A stretch of 64,000 bases of DNA from Podospora pseudoanserina. Its lineage: Eukaryota; Ascomycota; Sordariomycetes; Sordariales; Podosporaceae. The translations under genes and the position numbers were made by a program. Positions 45,695-55,143 of the stretch are shown here, piece after piece (position 1 is the first letter of the stretch; every line of letters begins with the position of its first letter). Under the pieces are notes generated by a model that saw nothing but the letters and a program-made list of their open reading frames with translations, did not search any database and had not been told where the DNA came from. Location: contig NC_085922.1 in the NCBI RefSeq assembly GCF_035222485.1, positions 3,735,001-3,799,000 of the forward strand, written 5' to 3'.

Positions 45695-46781
45695 ATGACT
45701 ATCTTGGACAAGTTCTCGCATCGGGTACAGACATCGTCGTTGAATATCCTCCAAAGACTTCCTAGGCCCTGCAATGTCTTCTCGGAGCACCTGGTACAGG
45801 AGGCACAGCCAGAAGCGGTTGCTCAAATACCAGAGGGCGAAGAGAAGGAATGCCTTGGACACGAGCTGGAGGATAATGAAGAGGAATGGGTACGCAGGTG
45901 CCAGGTAGGACTCCATGTAACGCCATGCATTGATTGTGGTATCATTATCGGAATCTAACAGGCCTACCTACAGGCAATTCACCGGGATGGCGGAGCGTGT
46001 AATATAGAGGCAGTTACCTGCAACTTCCACTGTCAGCACCACGAAGAACTCAGACAAGCACTCCAGCGACAGATCAACCAAGGCAAGGAGAGGGTCGAAG
46101 GGTGCTATCAGAGACTGCCCTTTGAAGAGTTGGAGAGCGAGCACTTCCCGGGTGGAAGCGGAGAAGCCTTGGAGACTCTCAACTTCCACAACTCCGTCAT
46201 CGCCCGCCGCTACCTGGTCACGATGATATTTTACCCCAACCCTTATCCTATGTGGTGTGAACCCGAAGATGGCCACTTTCAATACATTCGCTCTCTGCAG
46301 TGGCGTCGGGACGCACTGGTTGATTTCGTGCGGGAGCGGAGGGAGAAAGAGGGCTTCGACCTTTCTGCCTACAAGTCGGTGGAAAGATGGGTTGCTGATT
46401 TGGCTGAAGAGCATCATCTCTTTGACCAGCCTGAGCGGTAAGTGGATGACTGCACCCAAGTTCTCGTGCCCGTCCAATGTCAAACCAATCTAACGACTGT
46501 GGTTTTCTAGGGACTTGCCAAGAGAAGGAATGGAATATGGCTGCGATTTGAAGGGTGTTCTCGCCAAGATTGTGGAAAGGACCCACGAGCATGATCCCCG
46601 CCAGAAGAAACCACAAAAGCCGAAACCATACGTGCGGACAGAAGAGGAGTGGAATGAGTGGATTGAAAAGACAAATAGGGAATATTGTCTTGATACTAGC
46701 CGTGATGAGGAGGAGGCTGCTAGACAACTTGAATGGGCCGAAGAATCAGTCGATTTTGTGCTAGATGAAACTCCCTGGTAG
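45695..46781 (+). CDS. Unknown-family protein, 314 aa (H1)
   Basis: Exons 45695-45904, 45974-46437 and 46511-46781, with introns of 69 and 73 nt (GTAGGA...ACAG phase 0; GTAAGT...CTAG phase 2). All three junctions keep frame exactly. An alternative first acceptor after 45961 would add four residues (AYLQ). The protein is hydrophilic with no signal peptide or membrane segment. It has a Cys/His patch (CNIEAVTCNFHCQHHEE), a central block ending SVERWVADLAEEHHLFDQPER, and an acidic tail ending FVLDETPW. I do not recognise the family. A degraded relative lies at 60261-60923 with the second intron at the same codon and phase, which supports this gene model. The gene is followed in the same direction by a truncated DUF7025-type gene. 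Confidence 0.75.
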
Positions 46782-48014
46782 AGGCCCGATGACTTTTGGA
46801 GTGCTGAACACACACCTTGGATAACATGTTGAATGCATTCTTTGCGTTTACTCTTTCTGGCATATTATACATTACAACCTCACTTTGCTGTTTTGCTACG
46901 ATTGAGCTCTGGCTTAGGGGCTTTGGCCCCTTTTTTTTTTCTTTCCCTGACAGGGTGTTTTTGGAGGATCCCAAGTTGTTCAAGGTTTGACAGCATTTTT
47001 TAACGTTTTTGTTTCAAACTATTGGGTGAAGATTTTCTCGAGTTACCAATAAACATCCTGAAAATCTTGATGTGCCTCACAAGTCGTCCGTCCATGTCCC
47101 GTCACATTGACCAATTGAAATTTTACTCTGTCGCATCAAGCTCAGGGTCCAAACATCATTATGGTTGCAACTAGTGAATTTCCACCTCATCTATATCCAG
47201 TAAACTCTACGATGTGGCCTCAGAATCCCGCGAGTATTGCACTAGGCAAACCTTCACTTGGCTTTCCGGTAGCTTCGTGATTTGGTTGGGCGTGCATGAG
47301 AGTTACCAGACACATTTAAGTTAAGAGAGCACGACGGACCCAGACACCTCGTTGCCTGTCGAGCAACTAAGACATGGAGAAAGCCCATTGCTGATCACGA
47401 ATTCATTGGTGATGATGAAGATTTAGCAGTGACAGCTAGCTACCTTCCCTTATATTTATATGTTTTCCGTACAGTATTTCGGTCCTAGTCTTTGTTGCTC
47501 AAGCTTTCAATTAGTAGGTACTATAGCTTTTTAGACCAAGCCATTATTTACAGTAAACCTAACACAAGAGGTCTCTGGTTAGTTTCCTTGTAGGGACTGA
47601 TCCTGTCTTGGCTTTTGTCGTGAAAGAACAGGGGTTCGTCACAGCATGCTCTTTTACCACTATAAATCTGTCGGAGAGTTCTTACTAACGTGTGTGTATA
47701 TTTCCGCCCTTGGTCCTTGGTTAATTTGATAGACTTTTATATATACCTAACGTACTAAGATAATTATTCCGATAGCTTATTTGTAGTATACTACTACTTC
47801 ATTAATTAAACAATAGACCTCGCGTAGGGATTTTAGGCTATCTACGGATAAAACAACAATGCTATAAGCTACTCCCGAACTCTCTTTAAATAAGGAAAGG
47901 GATAAGCTTCTAGCGGACGGTGTAAAAGACGACAAGACCCCCAACGACCAACCCGAGGAAAAGGCTCGAGAGGCGTCGAGGGAGCAAGAGCAAAAATGGA
48001 GCTCCTCGGTCCCG
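46782..48014. other. Intergenic with a RIP-like A/T-rich patch at 47680-47890
   Basis: No complete gene. From about 47680 the DNA turns to TA-rich, CA-poor sequence with many TAA/TAG triplets in every frame, stopping just before the DUF7025-type open frame. In the frame of that gene an open stretch extends back to about 47868 without any ATG. Confidence 0.5.
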
Positions 48015-50027
48015 ATGTGCTGTGCAGCTAACGGGCGAAACTATGCGAGTTTGATGGACTTCGGGATAGAACGGTGCCCCGTATGTCGCATAAATCTTTG
48101 GGAGAATAAAAAACGAGAAGGCGACGAGGACAACAACAGAAAGCCCATCGACGACCAGGAGCCTCCGGAAAACAAAAAGTACAACCCAGATTGTCGTTAC
48201 ATCGATTGCATGGATATCTATCGACGCAAAGGTTTCGACCACATTCCGCCTCCAGAGGAGAAAACGGATGGGAACAAGCAACCGATGGTGGCATACTCGG
48301 TGCAATACCTCGACAGAGAAGGAGGAGATATCGGCACACAGCCCCATCCCACCACCTTTGACCTCGATGTCGCCCGCCACGCTGTCCTGAAGTTCAAAGC
48401 CTCGGTATTTGGCGTGGTGACCGTGCTGAAGACTTCTCACTCACCAGAGGCCTTCAGGTACCTCTCAGATGAATCGAGACTCGACAGGGTATCCCGTATC
48501 CTGAGTGACGCGTCCATCACTGTGGATGTGCATGTGACAAAGATCATAATCGAATCGCAAGCTCTCGTCAACGCTATTCGCACGGTTGTCCGCTACTACC
48601 CCCAGATTGATCTAGAAGGGAACTCATTGGAGCTTGATGAGCTGTATGCGGTCATTGGGCATTATTTGAGGGAGCTTGAGAGCTTGCGTCAAGGTCCACA
48701 GGATAGCGCGTTGGACCCCAAGACCACAGAACATCTCAGACTACTCCTCGACTATCTCCACACCAATGTTTACAAGGACAAGATAGATGCTGAACGCATC
48801 CTGCATCTCAAAGATCTCTGCACCTTCCAGATGCTCTGGCTTTTGTTCAAGCCTGGCGCTACTGTCTACCTCGAGTTCCGAGGTAACCTCGCGGCCTGTG
48901 TGGTACAGTCGGTGGTATCAGACCCTGCCATACTTTCCGACGTGAAGCAACGCCTTGAACCCTACAAAATCAAGCTGTGGTCTTTGAGATACGACGGGTG
49001 GTTCGTCGGCAGAACTTCGACTGAGGTTGTTCTTCCCCCGTTTGGGGGGGAACGTGCAGTTACTTCCTTGAAAGTGTTTCCTTGTAAGTATCGTGACAAA
49101 ACTGATGGCGGCAAGACCAAAAGACAGTTGGAAGAGAACGGTAGAAAGTGGTACAACCTTTTGCTTGGCAAGCAGATGAGTTACCATGGCGAGCTGTTTG
49201 ACCAACGCTCGCTGGAAGCTAGACTCCAGACCAAAACAACGGACTCGAATAGCGACGAGCCGCAACCATGGGAGAGCGCCTTGATCGAAGGGTTGCGTCG
49301 AGGGCCTTTACGCGAAGCCACCAACCCAGGGCCAGTGAGTATATACCAGGATTTATTCCAGCTGTTTCAGTGCATTGCTCATTGAACTGCCACCATCACC
49401 TAGCTCAACGGCAGGGTATATGTAGATTCCTCAGCTTACTACGCTCAATGGCCTACGGCGGCACCCGAGATTTGCGATACGAACGACATCGGACACAATC
49501 TGGCAATGTGTGGCTGTGAAGAATGGTAAGACTACCTTGTTACCCACGCCCACCCATCTGACCTGTGAGAAGCCTCTCGTCTAACATGCTCTTAACCAGT
49601 TACGGAAGACGAGCTCATCCTCCGCCAAATTTCACTTATGCGTCGTACGATTTGCTAGACCCCACTCGTGTTCAGGATCTCAGTTTGGGATCTGGAGACC
49701 ACGATCCCAACCACAGATACCTGCTGTGAGACTCGCTTTTGTACGGCATTGTGCTGAATTCCAGAACCTGGGGTATGTCTTCAACGGTGTTAATGCCTCC
49801 CCAGAGCACTTGCTGATGAATAATGAATTGCAACAGAAGCCCTTGACGTGGCTTATTGCTTTGAGCCCAATATAAACCCCAATGCCATCGATACCTTGGT
49901 CATGCCAGCACCACGAAAGCAAATGATCAAGGCTCTCGTCCAGAAGTTTACGAATCCCGAAGCAAGCCTGTCTACATCATGGCGTGCCGACTTCATCGAG
50001 AACAAGAGTAGGCCTTTGATCGGATAG
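48015..50027 (+). pseudogene. DUF7025-type AAA-ATPase family gene lacking the ATPase module
   Basis: Exons 48015-49334, 49404-49525, 49600-49772 and about 49837-50027, introns GT-AG. The N-terminal half has LLDYLHTNVYKDKIDAERIL and CTFQMLWLLFKPGATVYLE; then SLRYDGWFVGRTS, SLKVFPCKYRD and ENGRKWYNLLLGKQMSYHGE. Exon 2-3 joins a CGCEEC|YGRRAHPPP Cys motif, and exon 3-4 gives GIVLNSRTWEALDV and LVMPAPRKQMIKALVQKF. This order is that of the fungal N-terminal module (DUF7025, as I recall the name) that normally precedes an AAA+ domain. Here a TGA falls between YLL and DSLLYGIVL, and the frame ends at SRPLIG with no Walker A/B downstream. The coding start is also uncertain because the upstream DNA is RIP-like. 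Other parts read as intact, so decay is recent or a short product is made. Confidence 0.72.
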
Positions 50028-50641
50028 AAAGTGTCGTTCGTCAGCGGCAAATCCGGTGAGATGGTACATAGTGTGAGAGATTGTAGATGAGCACTACCAT
50101 TGTTTGTGTTCAAGCTCATTGCTATGTCCTGCGTCTTCCATTAAGGGGTTCAGGGGTAATTGGCATAATCAGGGTTAGGTTTGAAGTCAACTTTATCTGT
50201 GGCGCAGCATGCCAGCATGTTCCCGCGCTATGGGAAACACAAGAACCGTGCAGGGCATATGCAGTTTGTTCATTGGATTGAGAGCGAAAAGAAAGCCTTC
50301 ATGCTAACCTACTTTGACGGGGCTAGTTTGGCAGCGCATGCTTTCTGTTTTGGTTACGGTCAATACTATCGCGTCTCCATGTAAAATAGCTGACGCTCTG
50401 TTAGTGTCAAGTTGGCTCCCTCATTTCGCTTCTCCCGTGGAGCCACCAAGCTTTGTGCCGAGAACCAACCCTTGATATTCGCCTTGCCGAGGTCCAATAA
50501 TAAGAGGGCTGAGCTGACAGAGTTGGTTGGGTTTGCTTGACTGAGGACGCCTGAGGCGTTCGTCTTAAATGCGCCAGAAGGCCACCCTTGATCGTGACCC
50601 TTCACTTTTGGTGTCAGTGCTTCGACCAGCAACATTTCACC
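50028..50641. other. Intergenic
   Basis: No supported gene. A weak P-loop-like SGKSGE reading just after 50030 may be what is left of the missing ATPase domain, but it is too short to claim. Confidence 0.35.
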
Positions 50642-51913
50642 ATGGCACGGATAGGCCTTTTAGCTCGGTTGGTGGTAACGGCCAGCCTGTACCCAATAGC
50701 AGCGGCGAGGTTCTGGACTGCCACACAAATATATGTCCTAAACCCAGTTGCCTTGCCTTCTGGGTGCGACGAGTCTGGTGCAACGAATCAACCATGCACC
50801 ACAACGCGACTTGGATATCCTTGGTTGGCCACACATACAACCCAGCCACCCGACGCAACACCGATAAAAACCTCGACTGAGACTTACAACGGGTGGGATT
50901 TGGAGGTACTCGAGGTTTATTATCCTGCTGGCGCGCTCCCCCCCTCCGAGCTGGAGGCGGGCTCCTTCGACTACTATTACACCCACACGGCGGAGGGAAC
51001 GACAAAATGGCTTGTCAACCTGACATACACCGCCCCGACCACCTGTCCAACCCCCTTGGAATACACGACAGCGATCAACCTCGAGGAGTTTGGACGACTT
51101 CCAAGAGAGCTCACCACTATTCTGGGCCCGAAGGCCAGCGCCGAAGAACCTACTATTGTTACATCCACAAGAACTACTTGGGCTTTGTCCGTCGACAACT
51201 ATGTGTCACTCACCGAAACCTCCTACTACACATCTGCGACGTTACACGTACAACCAACCGACATTGCGCCAGCGCCCATCGAGGCACTGAGAGATTCGCA
51301 TGCATGGGGCATCGAGTACTACCTTAAACAATGTTACCTGCCAGGCGAAGAGGATCCGCGGATCAAAAATTGTCCACATCAGGCTTTCGGACGCTGCAGC
51401 AAAATCGAAGAAGGGCCCGCCGTCATGATTACCATCGTTGGAGCCCTCTTTGTTCTCGGCTTTATTGAAAATATTTTCTGGTTCAGGAGGTTGATGTTGG
51501 GCCGGTGGGCTCTTCGGTGCGGCACGGTATGCTGGTGGTTTATTGCGACGTTGCTCATGATCTTTGTCACCAAATACGAAGTCGGGAGGAACGCCGAGGA
51601 ACAGGAGGTTCTGAGGAAGCAGTGGAAGGAGATGTCGTTTTGGTTGAAGATTAAGCTGTGGCTTCTGTGGGGATTTCGACACAAGTATCCTGAGCGCTGG
51701 CTGGGGCCTAAAAAGCCGGTTAGTGTGGAGGAAAAAATTGAGATGGAAATGCTGGAGGAGATAATGGAGGCGGCAATGGAGGGGGCAGTGGTGGTGGTAG
51801 GGCTAGCGCTAATGGGGGAACTCGCGCGAGAGAGCAGGTGGAGCAGGATGACACACCTTTGCCAGTTTATCCCGGCCCTCCTTCCTCAAGTGTCAGTGAT
51901 GGGCATTCGATGA
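50642..51913 (+). CDS. Secretory-pathway membrane protein, two C-terminal TM segments, family unknown
   Basis: ATG at 50642, signal peptide MARIGLLARLVVTASLYPIA. The lumenal/extracellular part (about 260 aa) is Thr-rich with several Cys and possible N-glycosylation at NLT. Two hydrophobic helices follow: AVMITIVGALFVLGFIENIF and ALRCGTVCWWFIATLLMIFV. A basic, Trp-rich cytoplasmic part comes next (LKIKLWLLWGFRHKYPERWL). In the reported frame the tail from about 51770 reads Val-rich and stops at 51913, but another frame gives a far more protein-like tail (GDNGGGNGGGSGGGRAS, then EQDDTPLPVYPGPPSSS with a PPxY-like motif) running to 52101. A one-base indel between about 51745 and 51780 would explain this, so the true end may be 52101. 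Confidence 0.7.
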   Translation: MARIGLLARLVVTASLYPIAAARFWTATQIYVLNPVALPSGCDESGATNQPCTTTRLGYPWLATHTTQPPDATPIKTSTETYNGWDLEVLEVYYPAGALPPSELEAGSFDYYYTHTAEGTTKWLVNLTYTAPTTCPTPLEYTTAINLEEFGRLPRELTTILGPKASAEEPTIVTSTRTTWALSVDNYVSLTETSYYTSATLHVQPTDIAPAPIEALRDSHAWGIEYYLKQCYLPGEEDPRIKNCPHQAFGRCSKIEEGPAVMITIVGALFVLGFIENIFWFRRLMLGRWALRCGTVCWWFIATLLMIFVTKYEVGRNAEEQEVLRKQWKEMSFWLKIKLWLLWGFRHKYPERWLGPKKPVSVEEKIEMEMLEEIMEAAMEGAVVVVGLALMGELARESRWSRMTHLCQFIPALLPQVSVMGIR

Positions 51914-52101
51914 ACAGCGGGACAACAGCTGCCACGCGGGGGCCGGTCTTGGGAAACCTAAATGCAGTTCTTGGACCTGTGGTAGGTTCTGGGACTGTGG
52001 TCATCGGGCCGACGATGAGTCCAGGTCAGCAATCGCCTGCTTCTCCGCGGCGACAGGATACGGATCAGGGTCATGCGGATGGTGGTATCAGGGCTGTTTA
52101 A

Positions 52102-52427
52102 ACCTTTCTCACCTTATCAAGGCTATGGCAGATCCAGTCATTGAGACGGTCAACTTTTAATGTTTATTTCTGACGAGAATTTCGCTTCATAATTGATAAC
52201 CCCTATTCTTAGAACTCGACATAATAATTTTGCCCATACTTCCACCCGAAATCCTGCATATCCGCCCAGGACTACCTTACTCTCTTCGATATTTAAACAA
52301 CAAGTACTACACACTCGGGCAAAGTTGAATGGGTGATCTTGAGGCGTCTGGTATTTTCCATTGTTATTGAATGAAACTATGATTACTAGACCCATCAAGA
52401 CATGCTCCACCGCACTACCCCCGAAAC
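52102..52427. other. Intergenic between convergent genes
   Basis: 3' UTRs of the membrane-protein gene and the feruloyl esterase gene. Nothing else seen. Confidence 0.45.
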
Positions 52428-53516
52428 TCAAAGGCACTGAGAGTACCACTGGTTAGAAGCACGGCAAGTGCTCCCGCTCTCGCAGCAAGTAGGGCCGTTC
52501 CATCCCTGACCACCACACTGCGCCCATCTCGGCGCACAGTTTCCACCAGGGTTGCCAGGGTTAGTAGGCTGGGTAGGCTGGGGATTAGTAGGGGCGGTAG
52601 TAGGCTGGGGCTGGGGGTTGGGGTTGCCACCACCACCACCGACGGCAGCGTTGAAGAAGGACCAGGTCTCGCCGGGGGCGAACTTGACGCCGTTGCTGCC
52701 GCTCGGGTCGGGGACGTGGCCGCCGCCGTTGGCAATCCAGGTGACGGCGGCGCGAGTGCACGAGTACTCGGTCTTGATGTGGTTCTGCTGGCCGGACGAG
52801 GGCTCGGGGGCGTTCTTGGAGGTGCAGCCGTTGGTCTGGAGCCACTTGTCGCGGAGCTGACGGCCCATGGAGATGGGGAGGACGTTGTCGGCGGCGCCGT
52901 GCATACCGAGGTAGGCGACGGGGGAGTTGCCGCCGCTGCAGCCCGAGAGTTGGGCGCCGGCAATGACGGCTACGGCCTTGAAGACGTCTGGTGAGGTATC
53001 AAGTTAGCAAGACGAATTTTGGGTTATGGCTTCGTCATGGAGGCGAGGATACGTACCAGGACGAGAGCAGGCAGCGCTATGACTCATGGCACCGCCGTAA
53101 CTCCAGCCGGTAGCAAAGAACTCGCCCTCGTTAACGCAGAGGTCGTTCTTGAGCATAGTAACAATCTGGTCGGTGAAGGTGATATCCTCGCCACCGTTGT
53201 TGGCCCAACCGGCGTTCAAGCCGTTGGGGGCAACAAAGATGGTGCTGTCACCGGCCAACTGACGAAGACCGTAGAAGCCACCGCTGGCAACATCGTTCAT
53301 GGAGCCATCACGCCAGTGGTATCCAATGACGACACGGTGCTGCTTGTTGCGGTCGTAGTTGTTGGGCAGCTGGAGGATGTACTGTCTCTGCCTGCCATTG
53401 ACGGTCATGGACTTGGTGCCCGAAGACGGGGGCGCCTTGCCGCAGCCGGAGGACTGGGCCTCAACCGCCTGGGTGGCGGTGAGGAGGGCGAGAGCGAGGG
53501 TGCCGATGGTGATCAT
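52428..53516 (-). CDS. faeB: Feruloyl esterase B (CE1) with C-terminal CBM1
   Basis: Exons 53516-53057 and 52987-52428, intron 69 nt (GTACGT...CCAG, phase 1), giving 339 aa. Signal peptide [20 protein letters not shown]. The CE1 catalytic domain starts [20 protein letters not shown] and has the nucleophile elbow GWSYGGAMS, conserved [11 protein letters not shown] and [17 protein letters not shown], and the catalytic His in GGGHVPD. A Pro/Gln/Thr/Asn linker leads to a family-1 cellulose-binding module ([19 protein letters not shown]...SQCL) with the usual aromatic/Cys spacing. The enzyme releases ferulic and p-coumaric acid from plant xylan outside the cell; the CBM1 docks it on cellulose. This points to a plant-litter or dung-degrading lifestyle. 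No defects. Confidence 0.95.
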
Positions 53517-54277
53517 GTTGACTGATGCGAACGGGGTTGGTTTGCCAGAGAAGAGAACTCGTCAGAACCAGACATGCTGATGGTCCGGAGGGCGACTGTC
53601 TCCTCCTTTTATCTCTTCCCTCCCCTTTCCCTCTGTCATACCATGGCCTTTTCGCTTGAACTGAATCTCCGAACGGAGCATTGCGGCTCGTTTGCCGTGA
53701 TGGATTAGGCAAAGATATCAAGGTCAAGGTAGTGCCAAGCCGGAGCTTGCCAACGTCAGGCCAGGGCAAGGTAGTCGTTGCAACGCCAATGTTACGTTGG
53801 TAATGTGGGGTGCATAGAAGCGCGTGTAAGAATTGCTCACGAAGCGCTCCAATCGGTTCAATCTTTGGTGTTTTCTCGACGGATGTTCGCCGAGATGCTG
53901 AAACATTCGCGGCTACCGGGCTTACCGACTACAAGAGTGGGCTTGTAAGGTGCAGCAACAACGCTTAGTGCTTCGGCATTGAGATATCGAGTAGCGGATG
54001 ATCAAATGTTTTCCCTTGCCCCGAGGCCCCATTTAAGCTGGCGTTTAACATCATGCAGTGGACTATTACAGCTCAAGTTGGGAATGGGGGCTGATAGTTT
54101 CATAGGCCTACCGAACTTGAGTTAGCTGAGTCCCGAAACCACGTCATAGAAAGATTTGGAAATGCTTCGAACCCGGCAACTGGTGAGACACACCTGTCTT
54201 TAGACCAGCATAGCAAAATGACACTCTCATTGCAGGATCTATTCAATCTCGACTAATGGTAAATAGCTATTTGACAA
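53517..54277. other. Upstream region of the feruloyl esterase gene
   Basis: No gene seen. The right end carries the left target duplication (54270-54277) of the 641-bp element. Confidence 0.5.
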
Positions 54278-54918
54278 GAGCGTTAGTTTCCGGACCCTGC
54301 ACTTTTTTTCAATGTACCTTGTAGGGCTAAATCCACTATATATAACCCTAACTCCCGCTTAAAAATATCGAATTGCTTTATTGAATTATACTGTAATATA
54401 GCTATTTGCCGTTATACCTATTACTTACCCTTACTTTAACTACCTTTACTTTAACTACCTTTACTTTAACTACCCTTACTTTAACTACCCTTACTTTAAC
54501 TACCCTTACTTTAACTACCCTTACTTTAACTACCCTTACTTTAACTACCCTTACTTTAACTACCCTTACTTTAACTACTCTTACTTTAACTACCCTTACT
54601 TTAACTACCCTCACTTTAACGACTTTTACTTTAATTACCTTTACTTTAACTATTACAATTTATTACGATATTATTTCAAGCTGCCCTAAAAAGCATTACT
54701 TACTATTACTTTAAGTTAGTTTGATAGCCGTAAGTTAGCTTGACGGCAGTAAGTTGGTTTGACGGTAGTAAGGTGTACCGTTGAACTGTAGCGACGGTAA
54801 TAGTTGGAAGCAAAAGTCGAAAAATACCATACAAATTACGAGGTTTCAGTCCATGATACATCCTAGGGGCCCCACAGGGTGCGTTGAGAAAAAGTGCAGG
54901 GTCCGGAAACTAACGCTC
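54278..54918. mobile_element. 641-bp non-autonomous inverted-repeat element (MITE-like, 8-bp target duplication)
   Basis: The two ends are inverted repeats beginning GAGCGTTAGTTTCCGGACCC. They are identical for the first 30 bp and similar for about 55 bp (left to about 54332, right from about 54864). The left copy differs mainly by C-to-T or G-to-A, as RIP gives. The element is flanked by direct repeats TTTGACAA at 54270-54277 and 54919-54926. An 8-bp duplication suggests the hAT superfamily. No transposase is present; the interior is a 15-bp minisatellite plus three 19-bp repeats (about 54708-54775). Confidence 0.82.
54424..54655. repeat. 15-bp minisatellite inside the inverted-repeat element
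   Basis: About 15 units of TTACTTTAACTACCC with few changes. Because 15 is a multiple of three and the unit lacks stops in some frames, it creates open frames on both strands (Thr/Leu-rich forward, Lys/Val-rich reverse) that are artefacts. Confidence 0.93.
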
Positions 54919-55143
54919 TTTGACAAATCTTGCAGAACATCACCATTTCGCGTGCGGCCGTGTGATTCGCGGCCAGTAAAATAGAGGCATGTACAGACAG
55001 CTCCTTCATTGACGCTTTCAAGTGCTGGAGTACCTTGTATATGTCTTCCACCCTCCTGCTTTGTTGCATTGTATATGTCTTGGACAATGGTTTGGTCTAA
55101 CAGGCAAGACTTCACTGACCGAAAGGGAGCACCGCAACTATGC

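Noticed and set aside
54402-54714. Open frames on both strands encoding Thr/Leu or Lys/Val repeats
   Set aside because: Produced by a stop-free 15-bp minisatellite unit; no start context or non-repeat coding sequence.
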